This document shows positions 8,695 through 19,244 of a DNA stretch of 64,000 nt, one piece after another; position 1 is the first letter of the stretch, and each line of letters begins with the position of its first letter. The DNA lies in contig CM060846.1 in NCBI GenBank assembly GCA_030762175.1, positions 177,755,041 to 177,819,040 of the forward strand, given 5' to 3'. The stretch is from Metallyticus violacea (lineage: Eukaryota; Arthropoda; Insecta; Mantodea; Metallyticidae). The notes below the pieces were generated by a model. It was not told where the DNA came from, did no database searches, and saw only the letters and a program-made list of their open reading frames with translations. The position numbers and the translations under genes were made by a program.

Positions 8695-10260
8695 TCCTCA
8701 CGCATGTATGAACAATATTAAAATATGTTTGTACTTTGTAAAAAATTCTAAGTTACACTACATAAATAAAACATGCATATATTTTCTGAATAAAACATAT
8801 ATGTACTTGCCAAAAACACTAACTTAACACTACATTAATAAATAATGTATGTAATTACTGAATAAAACACGTATGGTCTTACAAATATAAAAACATAATA
8901 TATCCCACAGCGCAGGCTAAAATAATGAAAAAATAAGAAACTAAAGACACTAGCCTGTCTGGGGGCTACAGTGTGACGTCATTTAAACGCGCGCTGCGGA
9001 ATTTGCATTGAGAAATTATAGGTAATTGCAACACTTAGGAATAGAATAGCTCGTTTTTACTACTGAGGCACCACAGGCGGTGGACATTGATGATGCATGA
9101 GATGAAATGATATATTGAGAAAGGATTTTTTAAGGAAAGAAACGTTCCAGGCCTAAATTTAGGGCACCTGCCCGACATATGACATTTATGAGGACTGAAG
9201 AAAACCTGGAAAAAACCTGTCAGGGATGATGATCATAGCGGGATTCAAACCCCAGACCTCCCGCTCACCAGTCCGCGCCTAAACGACCTCACTTATCCTT
9301 GGCGGCGCAAAACTTAGCAGTGATGCAGCTTCACTCTATACATTTTTCCTGGAACATCGACAACTACAACCTCAACAACCTCTGCTATGGTATTGCCTGT
9401 ACCACAACCACATCATCTCAAAACAAAAATAAAGTAGTTGCAATTTAATAGTCAGAATGTAAATTCAATAAACAGTAACAAAAGTATATAAATATCCGCG
9501 AAAGTAACTATGCGAGCAAGCAGATATAGTTAGAACTATTAAAATGTTTCAGCGCAGCAGGACAAAACTAACGCTAACAATGCTTCAAATGAAACAATTT
9601 GTATCCATGCAAACTCAAAACAGTTCCTTCTAAATATAAACGTGTTAGCTACCGAACATATGCATGCGTGTACTATATACAATTCACAATTCTACAATAA
9701 ATCTAATAAAATTGTTACCATTGGTGACAATCGTTTGGTTGTTGGGTCTCGTGATGCCCCGCGGGAAGAACAAAGGTAGAAAAAGTAGGCCTACCTAACA
9801 AAACCTGCATTGCATTAAATCGGTTTTGACAAAACTTCATATTGTGTAAACATTTCTTGTACGGCTCATGAGATCTTTTAATCTATAATTGAGTTGCCAA
9901 CATATTTTTAACGCCAACTTCGCCATTTTGAAAAGCGATAGTCAGTTAGGGTAAATGCTACACTAGCACCCCTAGTGGAAAAAGTAGTATAACTTCAAAC
10001 GTTCGCCGGGATATATGCTACAGACTTTAAGTAGGAAATTAGAGGGAAATTCAGTGTCTAGGAGTGAAAATTTGTATTGAAGCAGGAAATTGAAGAAAAA
10101 TAATTTTTATTGAATCCACATTCCGTATTTAAGGAAATTATAGAGAACTTTAGGTTCAAGGATAAAATTGAAAGGAAATTTTTTTTTTGAGGAGGGAAAT
10201 TCAGTGTTGCTAACCTAGTTGGTCGCCAAGTGGTCTTTACTACGCTCATCCTACAAATTT
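8695..10260 (-). repeat. R1 repeat, copy B (inverted partner of 1005-2240)
   Basis: Read on the minus strand it matches copy A from the CACTGAATTTCCC motif near 10205 down to the tail at about 8700. The match includes AGTGTAGC (about 9965), GGCATCACGAGACCCAAC (9740-9757), TTTTGTCCTGCTGCGCTGAA, and CCCCCAGACAGGCTA (about 8950). It carries a SINE A insertion (9039-9306) absent from copy A. The inner tail holds two tandem units of about 75 bp containing TATTTATGTAGTGTAACTTA. The outer similarity extends slightly past 10206. Confidence 0.75.
9039..9306 (-). mobile_element. SINE A, tRNA-derived, full-length, with target duplication
   Basis: On the minus strand it runs from a degenerate tRNA-like head (GACCTC.. 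with GGTTTGAATCCCGC as B-box) to the family 3' end with CACCGCCTGTGGTGCCTCAG and AAAAACGA. It is flanked by GCAACACTTAG (9028-9038) and GCAAAACTTAG (9307-9317), matching at 10 of 11 positions. The R1 copy A has the uninterrupted site near 1870-1885, which confirms the insertion boundaries. Confidence 0.85.
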
Positions 10261-11559
10261 GCAACACAATTTTGCTACTTGAACTGGAAAAATGCCGAGG
10301 AGGTATCCATGCGACACACTTTAAGCACCCAGAATTGCAAATTGACTGCTAATTATCATATAGTGCAAGCAAAGAGCAATAGAATTGGTGGAGATGACAG
10401 AATGGCTTTATAGAATTCACAAACTGCAACAAAAGCTGCATTTGATTACATGCACTATTAGTTTCCTGAATGAAACCAAACTCCGCTTTAGCGAATATTT
10501 GACTCATAAACACACAATAGCTATGCCTCCTATTAATTTTTTCTTCTTTTTCTCAAATGCATTTGAATATTGCTAGATAATGGGCAGAAAAGAAAAATGG
10601 GAAGATTAGATTTTGGTTACAAAAATTAAGGGTGTTATTGGTTATAGGCGTAGGGAATATTTGTTAGTTTATACCATACACAAATACTCCACCCTGAATG
10701 TATCATCTAATACCTGGTTTTGGAGGTTGACAAGGCAGTTTATGAACTAATTCGTATTTATGATTTTCAATATCCGTTCGCCTACTTAGAATAAATAAAG
10801 TCCGTCATGCAAGAGTTGCATAAACTAAGCGAATTCCTAACCGAGTTGAATAACTTTTAATAAAAATGAACGTTAATTCCAAATTAGGTCCTATTAATTA
10901 ATGAAATGAAAGGTTACGGCATTACTGTGTGGTATTAAGTGAGCAACATTTGAATTCTTGCAACCTATAAGTATTACAAAAAAGAAAGTGAAATTTTAAA
11001 ATTATCATTGTTGAGATTAAACAACAAAAATTAATGGCATACCATTAATTTAATAAAATGTATGACCTTCGATAGACACAGCTGTGTGAAAATTTTTAAA
11101 CATTTTTAAATTTAATCATATTCATGAACTGAGCCCAAGGTATTATCTTTACATTCATTAAAACAGAGAGAAATAACAGAAAGGTTCGAGTTACATTGTG
11201 CATTTAAGAAGATGTTCATTTGTTTCAAAAAAACATGTTACTATTCTGAAACAAATACAATGTACAAAGCAAATTAAAACAATCAAAAGTTACATTGATT
11301 TTTAGTGGTTTTGAAATTTAATTTAAATATTATTGCAGTAAAAGCATTTAACGAAAGTGATTTCTGTAAGTTAATACAGAACGATCTTACATACAAATTT
11401 AATTCTCACGCACATAATAGATTAATATTTCACATTTGCTATCTACGACGATGCTATTGCTGAATATAAAAATATGCATTATTATAAATACAGTTTATAC
11501 GCTGAATTAATTTATCCTTTTATTTTAAAACAATATAGAGGAAATGCAAGAGCGCTTTT
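10261..11559. other. AT-rich stretch without a recognised gene
   Basis: Only short chance frames (63-69 codons) are present. The composition is AT-rich with no clear direct or inverted repeats and no tRNA-like boxes that I could see. Confidence 0.5.
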
Positions 11560-12745
11560 CAATTTTCGGTGTTGCTCTTAATGGTCCAATTTCCCTAATT
11601 TTGAGAAACTATTTTTCTTATTTTATTTAAATAGCATAAATGTAATATCGCTGCGAATAAACCAATATTAATGCCACTATGACAGTTTTTAAATTTTGGA
11701 TAACCCCCCGCTATTAGTCGTATTTCTCTGAATTTTAGGAACTATTTTTCTTATTTTATTTCAATGGCATATATCGAGTTTCCTTTAAAACGTTTAAAAT
11801 TAAAGCCGTTAGAGCAATTTTTTTAATTTTTCTTTAATTTCCACTCGTTTTTTCAGGTAAACATCACTCCCAATTTGTGACAATTTTAGAAACTATTTTT
11901 ATTATTTTATTTCAATAATATATACCGATTTCCTTTACAAAAAATAAAATTATTCATTTCGCTTTAATCCCCGATAGTTTTTTTGGGTAAAGCTCCACAG
12001 CTAATATCTGATTTCGTTGATTTTAAAAACTATTTTCTTATTTTATTTAAATTCTATATATGCAATTTCGTTGCGAAAAAATCAAATGTTAATGCCACTA
12101 GAGTGATTTTTAAATTTTGGGTTAGATGTAAACTCCACTCTACTCTTAATAGTCTGATTTCTCTCATTTTCATAAACCTTTTTTTTTTTTTAATGGCATA
12201 CACAAAGTTTCGTGAGGGTTTTTTTTTTTTTTTTTTTTGTTTAAATTGCTGCAGTTAGAACGATTTTTATATTTCGCGTATTCGTTTTTCTCGTAAACCT
12301 CCACTCATAATAATCTCATATAACTGATTTTCACTTTTCTTATTTGATTTAAATGCTATGTGCCCAGTTTTGTTGTGAAAAAACAAATATTGGTGCTGCT
12401 AGAGTGATTTTTAAATTTTGGGTTTCAGGTTAACCCCCCTCCCTTAATGGTCTTAATTTATCTTATTTTCAGAATCTATGTTTCTGTTTGATTTAAATGG
12501 ATACGGAGTCTTGTTGTGTTGTACTAATGCAGCTAGAGCGATTTTTAAATATTCGGTTTCTGGTAAATATCCCCTCCTAATAGTCATGTTTCAACTGATT
12601 TTCGGAGAAAAAATTATTTTATTTCAATATGTATAAAAGATATAAATATCGAGTTTTCTTAAAAGTAAATTACGGCCTCAAGAGCTTATTTAAAATTTCC
12701 CTTTAACCCGCACTAAATTTTCAGATACACCCCTACGCCTTATTT
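11560..12745 (+). repeat. Diverged tandem array, unit about 143 bp, about 8 units
   Basis: The core AACTATTTTTCTTATTTTAT or a close variant recurs at about 11607, 11740, 11891, 12028, 12175, 12332, 12473 and 12607, with spacings of 133-157 bp. Between cores each unit carries variants of TCGTTGCGAAAAAA, TTAATGCCACTAGAG, GATTTTTAAATTTTGGGT and ACTCC...TTAATAGTC. Units are diverged by many substitutions and by T-runs (12181, 12221). This looks like an old satellite-type or minisatellite array. The 91-codon frame at 11983-12258 is a by-product of it. Confidence 0.75.
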
Positions 12746-13441
12746 AAAATTATCTGGAAATTAAAGTTTAATATATAGATTTAAACAAAAAAATCAGAAT
12801 TTCAGTATATATGGACATTATTCTTCTTTTGTATTATTTGACAGAAACCTCCATATACAGTGAAAGCTCTTGATGGGAATTCAATTAAAATGGTGTTTGA
12901 TAATTTTGCTATATGACAGAAATTTTACTAGTGAATGTAATGTTAGGTTTGGAGAAAATTTGCCAGTCAGTTACGTTAATATTGAAATAAAGAAATTGGA
13001 GCCAAATGCGGAAATCTAGTACTCATTGTAATGAACGTATAGCTTATCAAATGTTATGAAGAAAGACTTTGCTCACTAACGAGGAATAATCAGCAACCCT
13101 ACTAATTCGACAGTGCTAAAAGGGTTCTGAAGAATAGGCTGTAACTAAACTATGCCTCCACCTTACGTACCAAGCTGGAATATCGAGCTTTGACAAAATG
13201 AAAACCATGAATACCAAATATAAGAACATTTAGGATCTCTCGAGGTTGTCAAAGCAGAGATTTAAGATAACCTATAATGGAATATTTCACTTATGTAAAA
13301 TGAATTATTCGAAAAGAAAGTAAATCCAATTACAGCAAGTAAATGACGCTGCTGCTACTAAACTACAAATAGCTGTACATCTATGAGTACTTGTATTCTT
13401 AGCAACATGTGATATACGTGCGTTTGGGATGAATGAGAAAA

Positions 13442-13476
<35 letters not shown>

Positions 13477-14538
13477 AAAAAGGTTTTGTTTATATTGTTT
13501 AGGAATGGATAGATTGCAAAAAGTTCGGTGGAATTAATGAAAAAAATCATTAAAATCCAGCGAAAGTAAAAATAAAGTACAATTTATTTTGCCAAAATTA
13601 TACATATAAACCTACAAAAGCGCAATCTAGCCTCAAAGAAATACCTACCCTGTGAAAGGTATACTATAAAATCGAAATACTATTCCACTTTTCTTACACT
13701 GTTTATATTATTTAATGTTTTAAGGAAAAGTTTAAAAAAAAACATTTTTTTACAAATTTAATTGAAGGTAGTTCAAATATATAAATTTTTGGTTAAATGG
13801 CCATGCATCACCATGATTACTTATACGGGTATGGTTGCTGAAAGCAATTCATAAATAATTTGCGAAGAATTTTAGGGATGGTATTGGTTAAAGAAATACT
13901 CATTTTCCCAAAAAATTGATCAATATAATTAGAAAGCTTCTTTATTTATGCTTCAACAACACTCCGCAAATGCGATGAACCCTTTCTAGCATTATATCCT
14001 TTTGGAAAAAAAAGAAGAGTACTCACGGATCAAAAAGCCACCGTGGACAGGTGAGTCCTTTGCATTGTATCATGTTGGGTATGCTTCGCATTTGTTTATA
14101 TGTCTGGAACAAAAACACAAAGACTAATTTGCCCTTCCGTTAAAATGTAGCTAATGGAATCATTGACATAAACACACCCATATTTACAGAAGGTTTGTCG
14201 CAAGTTACTGATTGAAGTCAAAAGCGAGTGCGAGCACTAGCATAATAGACTAAATATCGGTAATCTGATTCCTTATATGCAGGGAAAATAACGCCATTAA
14301 AATCACGGTGTTTTTATCAAAACATTTTCCCATTAAAACAGTTTAAAATATTAATTAGATAGCAAACTTATGCTGAAATCGCTTTCATACAATGTTTTGT
14401 TTCAGTGTATACCTATAAACCAATTGCTAAGTTCATAAAATACTAGGTTCAACATATCTGACATGGCTGCTCTTCCGTTCTGCTGAAATCATGCACATGA
14501 AAGACAGCACTGATTTGTAAACACTAAGGTTCTTACAT
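12746..14538. other. AT-rich stretch; long T-run at 13445-13474
   Basis: No recognisable coding sequence. A roughly 30-bp T homopolymer at 13445 is the only striking feature; the minus-strand frame 13305-13550 owes its lysine run to it. It could be the poly(A) tail of an old minus-strand retroposon, but no body was identified beside it. Confidence 0.45.
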
Positions 14539-14965
14539 TACGGGAAAGTCCGGTAGGACCGGACAGCGGATATGGGCGGATACTTCTAGTTTGACGTAAA
14601 AGCCGCAAGATAGTGCCATATCCTTGTGTTTGTTAAGAAACCTCCCTCCTGACCGTTGAGCGACCGGCAGTGTGAGGCCATATCTTCTGCAGTTTAATGG
14701 TTACACTACTTTTGAGTGAATTATTATTCATGATATCACTGCTATAGATTAATTAAGTGAGCTGCTGTTTAGCAAATATCATTGCACATCCGTCACCATT
14801 AGTAATGCAATCCAGGAGGTTCATCTGAAAATAAAAGTAATCCTAGAAGTTGAAGGATTTTTTCATTGGCGTGTGTCTCAGGTAAAGCCGGACAGTAGCG
14901 CCGGACACCGGTATAAAGGTTTTTCTTTGTGCAGATCCCATCGATGGAAAAGATAATGTCGAAAG

Positions 14966-15412
14966 CTGTGGAAAAAACGAATACAAAAGTTTGCTGCTTC
15001 AGCAGACAGAACGAAAATTGCAATGAATGATGTCCTAACGGGAAAGTTGAGAATCAGAGAAGCATTTAGACTATATGCCGTTCCCAAGAGCTCGCTTTAC
15101 GATAAAATAAGCGAAATTAAAAAGGGCGAAGAAACTAATATACCGCCTGAGTAAGGTCGATTTGAACTCACGTTTTCTGATTCCTATGGACAGCAGTTGC
15201 TAGTTCACATCAAGGAACTAGATAGCATATTGATACCATTATCAAAAACGAAATTCTTGAGGTTGGCTTTCGATGTAACTGAAAAATTGAAACTGCCTCA
15301 TAGATTTAATAATTGGAAACGACCTGCTGGCAAAAGACTTTTATTATGCTTTTGTGAAGAGACACCCCGAAGTGGCATTAAGAACCCCACAGTCCACATC
15401 TAACTTCACCGG
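14966..15412 (+). pseudogene. pogo-type transposase, N-terminal DNA-binding part (HTH_psq and CENP-B-like HTH)
   Basis: In frame from about 14966 the sequence contains KIAMNDVLTGKLRIREA and VPKSSLYDKI (about 15014-15110), typical of the psq-type helix-turn-helix. One in-frame stop follows (TAA at 15152). The same frame then continues GRFELTFSD and HIKELDSILIPLSKTKFLRL (about 15155-15267), then LPHRFN, resembling the second, CENP-B-type helix-turn-helix. A frameshift near 15335 leads to FVKRHPEVALRTPQST (about 15351-15400). Catalytic residues are absent because the reading jumps straight to the C-terminal finger. In intact relatives this N-terminal region precedes a DDE domain of a few hundred residues. 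Confidence 0.8.
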
Positions 15413-15600
15413 CTTCTGATTCCAATGAAACGTTTTGCATATTGTGCGGGGAAATTTTTGAAGAAGATTGGATGAAGTGTGGACAGTGTAGGGGCTAGGC
15501 ACGTGTGAAGTGTGTGAATTTGAAAACTTTAACCATATATTATAATTGTGAAGAGTGTGTGTGTAATATTGACAAATATTTTGCAGTAAATAGCAAATTG
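15413..15600 (+). pseudogene. pogo-type transposase, C-terminal Cys/His finger remnant
   Basis: The frame reads FCILCGEIFEEDWMKCGQC (about 15435-15490), then a stop, then ARVKCVN and YYNCEEC (about 15500-15560). The CxxC...CxxC...C...CxxC spacing is that of the PHD-like finger at the C-terminus of many insect pogo-like transposases. A tryptophan codon before ARV has become TAG. It directly follows the truncated DNA-binding part, so an internal deletion of the DDE domain has its junction near 15400-15420. Confidence 0.75.
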
Positions 15601-16040
15601 CACTCTATTTACAAGGAATTTAGTGACTGTCCGGTACAACCTGACAGTTTATAAAATTTTAGAGAAAATGAATATTTTTGAATATGTGTTTTTCCGGTTC
15701 TTTGCGTTAAATAATGTCAATCATTCTGTAGTGTTTTATAATGTTTGTAATATGTCATAAAGAACTTTGTTCATTGAGTTTGTGAAAAATTGAAGTATTA
15801 TTAATGAAAAATCTTTACTGTCCGGCCCTACCCGACTTTCCCGTATGACTCATAGTTTAAACTGAAATACACATATTCCATAATTTTTGCATTAGCAGTT
15901 CTTCAACTTTGCATATATTTTTCCCTTCTGTTACAACTGGATATTATAACTTGGTCGGTACTCACAGTGTAGTCACAATTTATACATAAGCTTAACTACA
16001 GGATCCTATTAGGATTGAGCAATAAGTACAGCATGCTATT

Positions 16041-16325
16041 ACCAAAAACGGGTGGCCGAGGTCGTTAAGGCGCGGACTCGTGATAGGGAGGTCTGGGTTC
16101 GAATACCGCCAGGACCGTCCTCCCTGACTGAGGCCTTTTCCAGGTTTTCCTCAGTATTCATAAATGGCAAATGCCGGGGACGTACCCTAAACTTATGCCT
16201 CGAACGATTCCTTCCTTAAAAATAAATCCTTTCCCAATATATCATTTCATCTCATGTATCATCAGTGTCCATCGCTCGTGTGTGGTGTCTCTGTAGCAAA
16301 AACGGGCATTAAACACCACTGATTT
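16041..16325 (+). mobile_element. SINE A, tRNA-derived, full-length, with target duplication
   Basis: The head GGTGGCCGAGGTCGTTAAGG and the B-box GGGTTCGAATACC look like a Leu/Ser-type tRNA. The body contains TTTTCCAGGTTTTCCTCAG and AAATGGCAAATGCCGGGGA, and the 3' end has GTGTGGTGTCTCTGTAG and AAAAACGGGCATTAAACACC. It is flanked by AGCATGCTATT (16030-16040) and AGCGTGCTATT (16326-16336), matching at 10 of 11. Confidence 0.88.
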
Positions 16326-16336
16326 AGCGTGCTATT

Positions 16337-18872
16337 TTGAGAACACAAAGTGTTCAGACGACAATTAGAAAAAGCCTTAACGTTATGACAGAAATAGCTA
16401 AAAATGTAACATGAAGCACATAAGCCACCTTTTGAAATTGCTGTTAAAGAAACGAATCTCTAAGACATATATAAAATATACACTTTCTGTGCATACAATA
16501 TGTCACTCTTCCACAAAGTAACGTTCTAACATAAAGGTTATTACATGTATAACCAACAGAATATGTAAAAGATGAACAATACTATTTATAATTAACTGAA
16601 ACTTTATATTCATAAGCAATAGTCGGTCAACTTAGTTCTCATATTCACTCATATCTCGGCGCCTGACTTGCTCACTCTCGCTGCCACAAGAATGGCATGG
16701 CATGAAGTAGCGGGAAAGGTGGGAACGCCAAAGGTAACTCTCACGAGCTCTCAGGAGCTCACGTTTGACTCGAGAATTACTCATTATAATAAACATTAAA
16801 GCCCGGCCACGAATAAGAGGTGTGCCTCAGTCGCGTAGCTTTTATCGACTATAATTGCGTGCAGCTATAACAGAGATCAAACAAGTTGAACAGAAATGAT
16901 ACAATGAGAGAAAAATAAATTACGATTAGCAATTTAGCAGCAATACTTAAGTGAAAGAAATTTTAACACAACGAAATTGGTTGAACCGAAGAAACAAAGT
17001 TTTAACGATCGCTATCAGTAAATAATATTTGGAGTATTCATATCAATAAAAGATCCAATGAAATTGACTTTCGTACTCAATGTTAACATTGTTTGGTATA
17101 TTGGGGAAAGCTAATATGTTCATTGCTTTTCTAAATTAAAAATTTTCTTTTCGTTCTAAACCAAAAATTCTTGGAATATATGTATTTATCAACATTTATT
17201 TATTTATTTCTGATGTTAATATGTAACACCCTATGCTTGTTGTCCTTGATATCAGAAAGTGTTTGCATTTGTAAAACCAGATCCACATTTGAGAAATATT
17301 TATATCATTGAACTTCAGTTTAGAGGATGATTCTGAAAAGTTTACATTTATTCATACTAGGAACAGGCATACCAGATTGTTTTATTCAGTGGAAATATTA
17401 ACCTGGTAATCTCAATGCTGTTTTTCATACATATAACACGGCAACAAACAGGAAGAGTTCCGATTCTGTTTGCTAGCATTGCACAACATGTAATAAGTCA
17501 CCAAAATTATAAGTTGTGAGACTCATTAAAACTGGTTATTTATAGTTTGTTTTACAACACTGGTAATTGACGTTCTATATGAGTTTCCTTGAATTTCAAA
17601 GCAAAGATTGTGAAAAGTCTTCAGCAATAGTCGTAGTAGCTATTAATACTACTGAAAACTTAAAGTTTCAAGCACTTATAACGCGATGATTTCGATGACG
17701 ATGATGACTAAAATGATGACATTGATATTTTTATCTCGTATAAAACTTTATCGGTTTAGTTGAAGTTTCAATTATTCTTATTTATTACAATAGTAACTAT
17801 GTTAAAGTTTTTGTTTCCATATTCCTTCATCCTTGTTTCCTTCCTGTATGGTACTAGTATTAAGCATAGTACAAGGCCAGTCCTTTGTTTTGATCGCTGG
17901 TGTACTGACTACGAAACTGCTCGAGTCGCCTCGGTACCGAGAGGCCGCCCTTGATGCATGAGATTTTCGTAATACCGCTCTGCCTTACAAGAATGAATAA
18001 CTGGGCGTTAGACCGCCTTTATACATAATAGTTCAAGCCAAACTATCTGTGACTATTTACTTCTGAAATAAGAATATTCAGTTTCTAAATATGCGCTAAC
18101 TATCGCAAATTTTACTACCAGAATGAGCATTTACTTGAGCAATTATATTGATATTAAATTAAACCCAATATGTAATACCTCGCCTTAAAGCTTAAAACAT
18201 GTTCTTTTAAAAAAATGTGTGCATTTCATTGTAAATGTGTTCATTTTGGTTCTACTAAGAGCAATTAACTTCTAAGAAGCATTCTTCCTGGTGATTATGA
18301 AATGTGTTGAATACATACAAAAAAGTTTCAGGTAACCGGTAGTGTGAAATAGTGCTAATGCAAGCAGGTATGTAATCGCCACATTTAATAAATCGTTTTA
18401 AGCCTGCCAACTCTAAAATTTTGTCATATCTACTTGATACCTGTAGCCATCATATATACATTTAGAAGTATTGGCTGTAAAGAGACTATTCTAAAAATAT
18501 ATTTGTAATTGTGGAATGAGCTAAATCGTAGAAAATAAATAATCTTATGTTTCCATTTTAAACTCTTAGTGTAGAGGAGGCAACACTGAAAATTTCGCTA
18601 AAAATTCAAAATAATGTATTTATTCTTGGTAAGCAAACTACAAACTACTTTAATAATTTTGTGTAACATTATTAATAAAAAACTACGTGTGCACTAAATA
18701 TTTATTTTAATTTTGGATATGTATGAAGTTAGTTGTTGGTTGCATTTAAATAATTGTGCTTCTAGCCTTCAAAATGGCACCTAAGATACGTTTTGTAGCA
18801 TTAACCATTTTTTTTTAAAAAGAGGAACATAAATAAAAAAAATATCAAAATTAATCTTAAAGTTTTTCATAA
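16337..18872. other. AT-rich stretch without a recognised gene
   Basis: Only chance frames are present. A slightly GC-richer patch at 16650-16860 (ACGAGCTCTCAGGAGCTC and GCGTGCAGCTATAAC) and another at 17910-17955 have no recognisable content. No repeat copy was identified. Confidence 0.45.
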
Positions 18873-18875
18873 AGA

Positions 18876-19095
18876 CGGCCACGTGGCCGACTGGTTAGAA
18901 TGCTCGCATCCCATCAAGAAGACCCGGGTTTGATACTATGAGCAGTAAGTGGGGTTTGTGGCCTACGATGTGGCAAGTGGGCATTTTTTTCAGGTACTCT
19001 GATTTTCCCTGCCATTCATTTCGTTGACACTCTATCATCATCACACACCTGTCTTCTCCTTTATCATCATCGGCGAAATGCAGCCCGCCCAATAT
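18876..19095 (+). mobile_element. SINE C, a different tRNA-derived family
   Basis: The head GTGGCCGACTGGTTAGAATG (18884) with GACCCGGGTTTGATAC (18923) gives A- and B-box-like motifs at tRNA spacing. The downstream body (TGATTTTCCCTGCCATTCAT and CATCATCATCGGCG) does not match SINE A or SINE B. The 3' boundary is uncertain. Confidence 0.65.
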
Positions 19096-19186
19096 CGGTG
19101 CGCATGTTACAAATAAACTGCGTTACTGCCTTCTGCCGCCCATACGTGGAACTTCAGTGCTTTGATCGGCAAGCATCAGAACCCCC

Positions 19187-19187
19187 C

Positions 19188-19244
<57 letters not shown>
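19187..19244 (+). repeat. Compound microsatellite (TC)n(AC)n
   Basis: About 17 TC units run directly into about 12 AC units. Overlapping frames on both strands (19098-19343 and 19154-19405) are translations of this repeat. Confidence 0.95.

Larger units (their letters stand above)
14541..15843 (+). mobile_element. pogo/Tigger-type DNA transposon, internally deleted (1303 bp)
   Basis: The left end CGGGAAAGTCCGGTAGGACC and the right end (complement CGGGAAAGTCGGGTAGGGCC) form terminal inverted repeats of about 26 bp with two mismatches. They are flanked by TA on both sides (14539-14540 and 15844-15845), the target duplication expected for the Tc1/mariner/pogo superfamily. An extra CCGGACA-containing motif pair lies subterminally (14889-14910). 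The interior keeps the N-terminal DNA-binding region and the C-terminal zinc-finger region of a pogo transposase but lacks the catalytic DDE domain, so the element cannot move on its own. Confidence 0.88.
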
